Assembly: GCA_902806565.1 (NCBI GenBank)
Contig: CADCXA010000016.1
Coordinates: 1,488,001 to 1,552,000, forward strand
Origin: Hypoxylon rubiginosum
Taxonomy: Eukaryota; Ascomycota; Sordariomycetes; Xylariales; Hypoxylaceae
Direction of reading: 5' to 3'
Length of the DNA: 64,000 nt
Positions 1-9,439 of this stretch are shown piece after piece; within the stretch, counting starts at the first letter, position 1, and every line of letters begins with the position of its first letter. A program made the position numbers and the translations under genes. The notes beneath the pieces were generated by a model. It was not told the origin of the DNA, made no database searches, and saw only the letters and a list, made by a program, of their open reading frames with translations.

Positions 1-3000
1 ATTCTCGAAGGTATGGGTTTCTCGGACCGCCGTCACGGCTCACGAGACAGACAAAGTTATAACAACTAGACAAAAAGACGTCCAAGGAGTTTGCTAGCGT
101 TGCTCGCTTGGAACGTGAGGATATCTCGAGCGAGATTTGGTAGGATGTTAAGCGAGGCGCCGAGTTTGCGCCTCATACACGCCGCGTGCCGCATCGTTAG
201 AAGACTTATCACTTGATCCCGATACGTGAATGTTAGTCGATATCTTGAAATGGAGATATCTTAGACCCTCACCCTCAGCTGCCCGAGTGCTAAAATCTAG
301 ACCCGTGGATCTTGGTGGGTTAAGTGACGGGGGTGTCATTTAGCCTAAATGCGGCAAAAGTTGTGCAGCTGGCTTGGCTGGGTAATTTACCAGGGACCCA
401 TGTCAGGGGTCAGGGGTCAGGGGTGTCTTAGCGGATGCTTCCGAGGTAACACAAGCTCGCCAAGGTGCAAGGTGAGGATTGTAGGATTTGGGAATTTTAG
501 AAGTTTAGAAGTTTGGAAGTTTGGAAGAACTTGGATATAGCTCGTTGCTAGCTCTAGCAGCCTTGCAAACTAGCTCGAAATGCTCGTCGAAAATAATCAA
601 AGACATCACAGATGAGAAAGCCGTAGAATTATCGGGGTTGTTTATTAGCGAAATTCAACTTGATCGTTATTCGTTAGTTTTCAATAGACTAGCCGAGCTA
701 TTATTGTTCGAGTCGCCGACCAAGAGGAGTGGTAAATAATTCCATACGAATATCGCTAATACCATACCGTTGCTGCGTTGTAAGCTCGCCATGACGTCGA
801 CTATTAGCACTGTTCCAGTTACTCGCTAGAGCACTACTCACTATGTCTCTATTGTTGAACCCCCGGAATTCAAAGTTGGATATCCCGGAAACTCGGACGA
901 ATCGGCCAAACACGTCGGATGGTGTCGAAGAGGCTCTTCGGAACGCTGGAGATACATATGTACTATATGAATTAGAGTCGCATCTCAGCTCAAGCCGGAT
1001 CTTCAGTGTACGAAGTATAGCATAGCTGAAACAGGTACCATGACTGATTGGTTGCCTTGCAATGCGCCGTATGCGGCTTGTCATTCCCATGGCTATGATG
1101 CGGTGTCCCGTTGGGCGCATGAATTGCGCGGCCAAATATCCTCGGTTATGGACTCAATCACATTCAGCCTGACAGGCAACATATATCCGTCAAGCCCGCA
1201 ACCTCATCCTATGCGCTCACAGCAAAAGCAAAACTCTCCAGGCATAATTCCCTCATGGCCCGCACAGCTGCAAGTATCAAATCGACCGAAGAATTGCACC
1301 GAGGAGTGGATGTTTCTTAAATTGACTTCATGAACGCCTGTAAATGCATGACGTGTCTAGAGGTTTGTATCCTCTGTCCCATCCGATCCGGAACGCCAGT
1401 TTTCCGCTTCCTGCTCCCTGACCTCTATAGTGTACAAACCCCTAATGTACAAAGGGGGTTCCCCGAGAGATGGTACTCTCTCCCACGTGTGTAGGGCCTG
1501 CTTATACCTGAAATCCGAATCCGGCCATACAACTACGGTATTGGTCGATGGTGGTCTTGCAATCGCTGGTGGGATCGGTGGACTTGGAAAACAGCATGCA
1601 TTCGTCACGAGTCGACTTCTCGTTCTTGCAGACACAGCATGGCTAATATATGCGTATATAGGTTAGTAAATGGAAAACTGGTGATTGATAGATGGAAGGG
1701 TAGGTTTAGACCTTTGGCTTTGTTGCTGCGAGTGCGTTAGAGCCGGGACTCACGACAGGTTTGACCTCGGATTTCGAGGAGAGCGAAGCTGCGCCGGTTA
1801 GTAGAGGGAAGCAACCTCATGGCTTAAATGTCTTCTTACGCATAGAGATATTTTGCGAAGCCATTGCGGTTGTTGTTTAGGTTCTTGCGACTTAGGTGAG
1901 TTGGTAGACGGCTTGTAGTCTGTAGACAACTAAATGAACTTCTCAGGGAGACAATTGTCGAAAAATTACCAATTAGCAGGCAAAAAAAGATCAGATGGTA
2001 TGACGCGATTTGTAATTGACGGGCAATTAACCTAGGCACCGATAAGATGCCGTTGCCGCGGACGCCGTGCATTACTGTGCACAGCCATACCCCTTATCTA
2101 AAACCCGAATACTGTGGCGCACACTTCCTTGGGTATCCGTGCTCAATGTGCTTAATCATCATCTTAATCCCATTGTCCAATCACGAACAACACCAAAAGT
2201 TCAAACATTCCTCTTTTGGACATACAACACGATGGAAAACTAGACCTCTCAGACCCGAGACGGCCAAAACGCCGTTTGGCTATGGCTTCCCACTATCCTC
2301 CAACCAGATCTCATTACCGAGAGTCCAAGCATTTCTTTACCTACCAACTTGGTGTATGCTGCACCTTTTCCGTGCCCAAAGGCATGAGATTACTGCCAAT
2401 CCTCCTATTGTCTGTTTGGTCGGGGCACCATCCTGACTTACCTATTACTGCGCTGATTTCTGGTCGGAGCTGACGTGTTATCGTAGTTTCACAAGCCTAC
2501 CCAGGTACATATATGATATTATCTTGCTGTGATTGACCATATGACACGGTCTCAGAAAACAATGAGCAGAGAATCCAGGAACAGGTTTCGCGGCTGATGG
2601 TGTTGACGGCCCTTAAGAAAGGGCACATCAGCTCGGATTGTCTGGCCTCTTTAGTGCTTTCAACTTGTTTCAACCACGTGCTAGCTACTATAGCTGAATC
2701 AGCCTCAATGGCTAGAACTGACATAGTCAGACTCCACACGTGTGCTGTGGATACGAAGACAGGGCGGGCATACGATGGCTAGATCGAAAGAACATTGCAT
2801 CAGGTACACGCTATCCCATCGCTCTACCTCAAAAGACCCTTCCTTCTTTCTAGCTCCCTATTTAGTGCTATGCTCTCTTATATACTTGGTGTCATGCTCA
2901 TATAAGCTGTTGCAGCTGCTGTTAGGGTAGCAATGCAACCTAAGGCCAGCTCTTTGTCTTTTTTTTTTTTTCTGATACTTGAGTCTACGTTCGTTTTCCT

Positions 3001-3024
3001 CCGAGGCCAAGCCGATTTTGAAAT
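1..3024. other. No recognisable gene (upstream gene-poor stretch)
   Basis: Short open frames occur on both strands (the longest about 144 codons, on the minus strand near 701-1135) but none shows a family motif, a plausible intron structure or a biased composition that would mark it as coding. A three-copy 7-bp tandem repeat (unit CAGGGGT) lies at 404-424, and a run of short AAGTTTGG-like repeats at about 497-530. The region may hold old, degraded transposon or gene sequence, but I see no terminal repeats or polymerase motifs that prove it. Confidence 0.5.
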
Positions 3025-4945
3025 ATGACGATTAGCCTCCGTAGTACGGTACTAACCGCACTCTCGGTTCTACCTACGGTCCAATCCCTTGTGCAAATTC
3101 GGGCTGGTAACACAGCAGCTCCTGTGCTACGTCCCAGAGCAGACTGCGCTGGTGACCCGGCATGTACTTGCGATGTACTTCGAGCGGCGTTAACAGGCGA
3201 TAACGCCACCTTATTCCCCTCTGATGGACCGAAATATACAGATTTTGAAGACGAGAACTAGTGAGTTGTTTTCTCTACCCTCAAGCCTGAACAGCTAGGA
3301 ATTAATCTGGTTCCTTTTCCAGTTCCGCCGCATGTAGATTACCGGCTGCCTGCATTGTCAACCCCAAGAATGCCCAGGAAGTCTCTACCGTGGTGAAGCT
3401 ACTCGTTGAATCGGGGACCAAGTTTGCCATCAGGAGTGGTGGCCATAACTACATTCCAGGTTTCGGAAGTATCGACGAAGAGGGCATTCTTGTTTCGCTC
3501 GAGGCACTCAACTCCACGGTAGTATCAGGGGACAAGACAACCGCCAAGATTGGCCCTGGAAACAGATGGCAAGACGTCTATGATGTTCTTGTGCCCGAAG
3601 GCTTGATCGTAGTTGGCGGGCGTGTCGGCCCTGTTGGTGTTGGTGGCTTGATGCTCGGAGGTAGGTCAACCTTGCTGTTTATTGCAGATATATCCTTACC
3701 GAACTGGAGACTAATCCCTTCAAGGTGGATTGAGCTACTTCGCAACTGACCGTGGTCTTGCGTTTGACAACGTCAAGTCTTATGAGGTAGTGCTCGCCGA
3801 CGGCACCATTGTCACCGCTACGGCCGATAATTCATACTCAGATCTGTATAAAGGGCTACGTGGCGGTGCTTCGAATTTTGGTATTGTCACCAGTTACGAA
3901 CTCTACACGTACCCCGTTGGGGAGTTTTACATCGATGCCCGGTCGTATAGTCTAAATCAGACCTCTGATTTCCTACACGCGGTAGCTGAATATCAGGAAA
4001 AGGGACAGTTGGATCCTCTTTCTAGCGTTAGTGGTGCGTATATAAAATCCCGGGTGAAGACATGATGTCTTTAGATGTTGAATTTCTATGGGTGCTAACG
4101 TACTTCTAGTATGTGTCGATTACTTTTATATCTACGTCGCCTTGTCTTTTTATTTCTTTTCCTTTAATCGAAGGATACTATAGAGAAGCGAGGCTCAAAA
4201 TTCTTATGGTTTGTTAACAGATAGCAGATCCAATTGGTGGAAACCGGCTCGAACATTCTTTTGCTGTACAACAAACCCGTGCAACAAGCCGACGCATTCA
4301 GCGCCTTCTATGATCTCGGTTCCTACACGCCCATCGTTCCAGCCTTCAACGGTTCGTTTCTGGATATCCTGGCACTGACCGGAGCGCAATTTGCGACGGG
4401 CGACGTTCGCACATACGGCGAGACGTTCACTCATGAAGCCGATGGTGACATGATGGTCGCGCTATATGATATATTCCAAGAAGAGATCGCCAACCTCCCG
4501 GCCGGGGCTTCTGGGGTTTGGGTGCCCAACCCGATTGCTGCCAGCGTAGCCACCAAGGGAAAACAACACGGAGGAAACTTGCTAGGTCTTGAAGCGGTGC
4601 CGCAACAGTGTAAGTTTATCATCTAGCCTGGTTCGCCTCTACTCGTACTAACTACTTACTCACTTTGTAGGGTATGAGTGGTTTATTACATGGACAGATT
4701 CGACACAAGATACAACTATCTGGAACATCTCACAGAAAATCACGCAGCGCTGCACTGCTGCTACTAAGGCGAAAGGCGTGTCTCTACCGTACCTCTTCAT
4801 GAATACAGCCGGCAAAGAGCAGGACGTGTTGAATAGCTACGGAGCGGCAAACGTTGCAACTATCAAGGCAACGGCAGCTAAATACGACCCGACCCAGGTA
4901 TTCCAGAAGCTACAAAACGACGGATTCCTAATTCGAAAACTATAA
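3025..4945 (+). CDS. Secreted FAD-binding oxidoreductase, BBE-like (PCMH-type)
   Basis: Flavoprotein oxidase of the berberine-bridge-enzyme-like family, a group that oxidises sugars, alkaloids or polyketide intermediates; the substrate cannot be told here. Proposed exons 3025-3260, 3323-3660, 3725-4032, 4228-4609, 4671-4945 close in phase to give 512 aa. Residues 1 to about 21 form a signal peptide. The FAD-binding PCMH domain follows, with RSGGHNY placing the histidyl-flavin residue at His120, the VGVGGLMLGGG loop, and GGASNFGIVTSYE. The C-terminal BBE domain ends with YLFMNTAGKEQD and KYDPTQVFQKLQ. The position that holds the second (cysteinyl) flavin link in bicovalent members is Arg in GGRVGPVG, so only single covalent FAD attachment is expected. 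The third intron is unusually long (about 195-201 nt) and may be a twin intron. Family call secure; exact third intron borders less so. Confidence 0.93.
4033..4227 (+). other. Candidate [D1,2] twin intron (stwintron) in the BBE-like gene
   Basis: The stretch can be read as an internal intron at 4034-4109 (GTGCGT donor, GCTAAC branch at about 4093-4098, CTTCTAG acceptor) inserted after the first G of an outer intron. Removing it joins G4033 to TATGTG at 4110, recreating a GTATGT donor; the outer intron then ends at 4227 with TTAAC about ten bases before the acceptor. The exons close in phase 0. A single canonical intron 4027-4227 with donor GTTAGT also closes in phase 0, so the sequence alone does not decide. 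Confidence 0.45.
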
Positions 4946-5519
4946 GGAGGACCACTTAATGATTTTTTTTTCATTTAATATTTATTTTGCACATATTATA
5001 ATGGAGAGGGATATACACATAGACTCTAAGGCATCAATGCATTACGTACATACATACGAATATAATACATAATTACAGGCACTTCAGTCAAGGCTTGTAG
5101 TTCGCTGAACGTATAAATTTACGACCTATAAGACATACGGTGAGGACCCTTCGCGTTTGAGTCCGTCATATCTTCGCTGTCGTACTGAAACACTAGAAGA
5201 GGCAATAATTGAGGCTCGCTTGCAATTTCTCTTACCAGTTTAGCCAAGCGGAGCCGTAGTCAACTAACCCTGACTGATCCTCTTTTTATGACATGTTCCA
5301 TAAAGGCACGAGTATCATATATAAGCGAGGGTAAATCTAGGTAGCTGCCTACCTTAGAATATCCTCTATAACTAGCAGACCGAATACAAGACCCCTACTA
5401 TTAAATCCCACTATGGGGAAGAGGTCAACCGAAGAGGCCAGCGTCTTGGCTACTATGGATCTTGAATTACTCTAGGTAAGTACCTAGGTATTCTTCCAAT
5501 CTCTTTTCGTCTTATATAT
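4946..5519. other. Intergenic, no gene seen
   Basis: AT-rich 3' flank of the oxidoreductase gene followed by the region upstream of a decayed hydrolase. A TATATAA-like stretch and ATG-poor sequence are seen, but no coding or RNA feature is supported. Confidence 0.5.
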
Positions 5520-6530
5520 ATGTATCACTCACCACGTATCACCCAGCTAGTCAAGGACGGCCCGGCGCTCCCACCCTCATGGGATAAGGACACGGACGTA
5601 CACGACGTGTGTGCTGTCCACACTTGAACAACGAAGGTCCGGAAAGAGGCAAGGGGCGTATTCGTGCAGAAGGAGGACGACCGATGGATTAGGACGAGGG
5701 ATGGTGGGTCTCCGGGTCTGGCTCCGGATGAAGACGGCTGGCCCGGCATGTTGGTGTTACACGGCGGCGGATACAGCATCGGCGACTTAAACGCGGGCGC
5801 TCGACTCAGCTGCATATTTGCGGAGCTTGGCGGCGTTGCGGTTGATATCGGTTTTCGGCCTGCGCCTGAGCATCCGTATCCGGGACTTGTTGAAGATGCG
5901 TATGAGGCGCTGGAATGGGTCTGATCTTTATTTTTATTTTTATTTTAAACCCCCTTTTTTATGAAATAAATCTCTTGCCTTTCATTCAAGCCCCGATTTG
6001 TATTAGACATTGCGTGCTCGAGAGAGGTGAACTCATGTATACACGGTGACAGGTCTCGAAGAACCTCGAGGGCCTCGGTATTGATTCGGCAAACCCCTCT
6101 GAAGGATACAGGTATTTACGCTTCTGCGAACTCAGGGGCTACGGCGGAGACGGTGCCGGAGGAGTACAGGAGTTCCTTTATTAATATGGAGCAGAATGCC
6201 GATGCTCCTGTGATGGACATCGAAGCCATTGAGCGCATTAGGGGTAGGGATGTCCTATAAATTCCAAGGTTATTTTCATCGAACCCAAGTCCTTGAGCTG
6301 ACAATTGTCTAGCGCTCTACAAACCAGACCCAAAGAGCCCCTTGGCCTATCCAATTTCCATCACTGACCCTTCAATTATGCCCCGTACTTGCTTTCAAGC
6401 ATGTGGTCTCGATCCCACCAAAAACTGCACGTTGGTGATAGAGAAAGGGTATGCCTCAAGTTTGCTGGGCTCCGGGCCTTCCTCCCCTAGTGCAGACTAG
6501 AAAGCACGAGGATGATTCTAGAAACGGGCT
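5520..6530 (+). pseudogene. Decayed alpha/beta hydrolase fold-3 (HSL-like) esterase
   Basis: Recognisable pieces of an esterase/lipase of the hormone-sensitive-lipase-like family lie in order but cannot make one enzyme. An ATG at 5520 opens a frame broken by an in-frame TGA at 5625-5627; the same frame resumes through the oxyanion-hole motif HGGGYSIGD (about 5760-5786) and RPAPEHPYPG to EALEWV (stop at 5922). A probable intron is followed by LEGLGIDSANPSEG (about 6064-6110), then in another frame by VPEEYRSSF and MEQNADAP (to 6260), then YKPDPKSPLAYPI and RTCFQACGLDP (6312-6450). The nucleophile-elbow segment G-x-S-x-G, expected right after the PSEG-like motif, is absent, so catalysis is impossible even apart from the stop and frame changes. 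The exact 3' end of the relic is unclear. Confidence 0.85.
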
Positions 6531-6812
6531 ATCCTACCGGCTGGCTAATGAGTGGAGTTATAATCGCGTAGTAGGAGACTGGACCCCTCCTATCGATGCC
6601 CCGCCAACCCCACCAAAACATTTATATTCTGGGATCTAAGTTGTATCTAGCTTCTAGTTTATTAATCTTCGACTTAGGCAGCTACGTAAAGAATCTTTCT
6701 ATAAAATCACGAATTAGACTCAACTCTGTCACCTCCAAGCTTTGAAGAGAATTACAGCAAAAAGGGTACAAAACACAGCCGTACAGCAGAAAGCCAATAT
6801 ACACAAGCAACC

Positions 6813-7250
6813 ATGCCGGCGCCATCACCCCTCACCATCGCGACGCAGTCCGTCCAGCGGCTCGTTAAGGAAGAGAAGTCCTACCGCAAGGAGCTCACCC
6901 AGCAATCAGAGCGCATCCAGAAGCTGGAGACGGAGCTGAAGAACGGGGGCGAGGGCGCAGACGGCAACGCCGAGTTCGTGCTCAGGCAGGAGGTAAACTA
7001 TTTCCTTCCCTACCCGAGTTAGGTAGTAAGTAGCCCAGTTATGCTAACCAGACGGGTTATACAGCAAAAAGTCCGGGACGAGACCCGCGCCGTCTTCGAG
7101 CCCTTGAACCAGCGCATCGAGCAGGCCGTCCAGCGGCTCGAGGAGCAGATCGCCGCGGCCGAGAGCGAGAGCGGGCCGGCCGAGGAGATCAAGAAGGCGA
7201 AGGAGGCTCTGGAGCTGGGAAAGGCGGTGGAGGAGCCGCCGGTCGCGTAG
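6813..7250 (+). CDS. Tubulin-binding cofactor A (tubulin-specific chaperone A)
   Basis: Small helical chaperone that captures beta-tubulin released from the cytosolic chaperonin and passes it on during alpha/beta heterodimer assembly. Two exons, 6813-6992 and 7065-7250, join in phase 0 across a 72-nt GT-AG intron to give 121 aa, the usual family size. The N-terminus SPLTIATQSVQRLVKEEKSY is characteristic, followed by long amphipathic helices (QQSERIQKLETEL, then VRDETRAVFEPLNQRIEQAV and RLEEQIA) that form the three-helix bundle. The start is the first ATG after an in-frame-free A/C-rich leader. The gene is homologous to yeast RBL2. The only oddity is a short acidic/Gly insert (GGEGADGN) just before the intron. 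Confidence 0.95.
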
Positions 7251-7711
7251 GTAGGCAGACAAGCTAGAGAAGGTGGCGATCGTGCGGTGGATTCAAACGG
7301 GTTACGGGGCGTTGATCAGATTTTTATAATGAAGGAGAAGGTGTGAATACAATGATACCACGCTTTGGCGAAGCTACGGCGACGCTAAACATACATACAC
7401 ACACATATTCGTTAATTAATCTACTCGTGTAGAGGACAGTAATGGGCGGCACTCTCTTCCTATTATCAAAGTGGCATACATAGGTACTATGCTGGGTATA
7501 ATCACCTCTCCCCCTAAACTTGTGCCCGCCGATGATAGAAGATCGTAGACTGTAAAAGTGTGTAGTCCCAACATCACCGAAAATGGATGCTGGAATAATT
7601 AATCCTACAACGGTGTCACCAATCCGCTGCCTGCCCTCGGCAGTAAGGATCTAACTGCCAGGCTATCCCACCCTGTCACAGCTGATCACTCCATTCTCGT
7701 ATTCCTTCCCT
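7251..7711. other. Convergent 3' flanks of TBCA and THO7
   Basis: About 460 bases between two convergent genes; AT-rich, no open frame or RNA structure that I can support. Probably holds both 3' UTRs and poly(A) sites. Confidence 0.5.
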
Positions 7712-8848
7712 TCACGTAGTATCCATGGTATCTCCAGGCGCCTCGATCGTGATCTGCGGCGTCTCCTGCGACATCTCGTCCGCCATCGGGGTATCCGCCT
7801 GTTGCTGAAGAAGCTGCAGCTGCTGCTGCGCCGACAACTCGCCCATCTCGACATCCTCGCCCTCTTCCGCCTCGTCCTCCTCGCGCGGCTGCTGGCTGTC
7901 CGCCCGCTGGCTCGGGGCCAGGCTGCCGGACCGCGAGAAGCTCCCGCTGGCGTCCGGCCTCGGCTTCAGCCCCCTCTCGGCAGCGGCCCCTTCGCCCTGC
8001 GAGCTACCCGGCCTAGGCGTCGTCCTCTCGCCGCGGCTGCCCGGCCGCGGCGTGGCGTTGCCGCCCTCGCCCTTAGAGGAGACGGCCCCGCTGTCCGGGC
8101 GCGGCGTGGCGTTGCCGCTGACGGACCCGCGGTTGCCCCCGGCGGGCGTGGCGGCGGCCTCGCCGTCCTCGGCGTCCGACGAGTCCATGCCCTCGCGGCG
8201 CTCGACCTCCTCCTTCTCGTCGCGGATGAGGGCGCGCAGCCGCTTGCCCTCCTCGACGAGGCGCTCGAACTGCTCCCGGCGCTCGCGCCACGTCGCGCCG
8301 TACGTCTCGCTCTCGCGGTGCAGGCCGTCGCACTCCTCGGCGAGCTTGGCCAGGTTCGCCGCCTGCTCGTGCCGCGGCCGCAGCATCCGGTTGCTCGTGA
8401 TCCGGTCCGCGAGCTCGTCGAACTTGCGCCGCTGCGCCAGCGTCGCCCGCGCGTCGTCCAGCTGCGCCTTCAGCCGCGCGTTGCCCTCCCGCACCGACTC
8501 CATCGTGTCCAGGATCCGCAGCCGGTCCGCCGCGTACCGCTCGCGCTCCTGCACGTTGGCCGTTCCGAGAAACTGCAGCCGCAGGATCTGTGCGTCGAAC
8601 GCTTCGAAATCGAGGATGATGTCTTCCTTGTGGGCGTTGATATCGACCGCCGAGGAGCTGGCTGCAGCGTCCTGGCCTTCGCTGTCGGGAGGCGGCGTGG
8701 GAAGTTTGCCGGGATTCGTAAAGGCGCCGGGCGCGACGAGTCGTTTGGTGAGACGTTTAAATGGCTTTTCCTCAACGTTAAGGAGTCTGCTCTTGTGTAG
8801 TTCGTTCTCTTCTCGCTCGTCTAGGAGCCCAAAATGGGAAGTCGCCAT
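7712..8848 (-). CDS. THO complex subunit 7 (Tho7/Mft1 family)
   Basis: Component of the THO part of TREX, which couples RNA polymerase II transcription to mRNP packaging and nuclear export and limits R-loops. Single uninterrupted frame of 378 aa. The N-terminal motif MATSHFGLLDEREENELHKSRL and KPFKRLTKRL are typical of fungal members. Residues about 75-225 form the conserved THOC7 coiled-coil region (LDFEAFDAQILRLQFLGTAN, then ERERYAADRLRIL, and ERREQFERLVEEGKRLRALI). The last 150 residues are low-complexity: Ser/Gly/Pro-rich with repeated ATPRPxS motifs, then acidic and Gln-rich. The gene is very GC-rich, so long antisense frames appear on the plus strand; these are shadows. It lies convergent to TBCA and downstream of COG4 on the same strand. 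Confidence 0.92.
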   Translation of the reverse strand: MATSHFGLLDEREENELHKSRLLNVEEKPFKRLTKRLVAPGAFTNPGKLPTPPPDSEGQDAAASSSAVDINAHKEDIILDFEAFDAQILRLQFLGTANVQERERYAADRLRILDTMESVREGNARLKAQLDDARATLAQRRKFDELADRITSNRMLRPRHEQAANLAKLAEECDGLHRESETYGATWRERREQFERLVEEGKRLRALIRDEKEEVERREGMDSSDAEDGEAAATPAGGNRGSVSGNATPRPDSGAVSSKGEGGNATPRPGSRGERTTPRPGSSQGEGAAAERGLKPRPDASGSFSRSGSLAPSQRADSQQPREEDEAEEGEDVEMGELSAQQQLQLLQQQADTPMADEMSQETPQITIEAPGDTMDTT

Positions 8849-9439
8849 GATGAAAACAAGAATACGTGTTATACCAGGCTTTTGCGTTTAGGTGGGAGGT
8901 TGATTGCAAAGGGTGTAGAAATCGATTTGAGAAGTGCCGCGTGTAGTGCCAAACGAAGCTGCCGAGTTGCTCAGTTCAGGGTTGAACAAATTGAATGGGA
9001 ATGGAATTTAGAGCTCGGGGCCAAACAACGATGTATTTACAGTACCTTGGGTTATCGATAAGATAAACCATCCTTACATACCTGCCAATGGAAAGGCCGC
9101 GGTAGGTGCATAATCGAAATATTATAATGACCGTTTAAACGAACATGCTTCCTCGATCACAGGAGAAAATAGGGGGGAAAAGGAAGATTTTGGTTCGCAA
9201 AATCGATTTACTATTTAATCATACAGCATTCACTATTAAACTACGGGTGAGGCCATATTTTAGGCTTAATGTCAATATCACCGCTTATTAGACTCTTGCG
9301 ATGGCTTGGGAGTTTGTATTTTTTGGTGTATGGTGTTCTAAACATGGCATTTGCTTAATAGTACAATACCTACGTATGTAGGCCAAATGCATACTACGCG
9401 CGCTACATGTTGTAGATTTATAAAACACTTATCCATTCA
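8849..9439. other. Promoter of THO7 and 3' flank of COG4
   Basis: AT-rich stretch with no supported gene. It must contain the THO7 promoter (minus strand) and the COG4 terminator. No distinct element recognised. Confidence 0.5.

Noticed and set aside
1..3000. Transposon or repeat-induced point mutation in the first 3 kb
   Set aside because: No terminal repeats, no polymerase or transposase motif, and base composition not extreme; I cannot support it by eye.
7802..8891. Long plus-strand frames (332 and 279 codons) opposite THO7
   Set aside because: They are antisense to a clear THO7 gene; Leu/Arg- or Ser-rich composition is the mirror of a GC-rich coding strand. No family motif.
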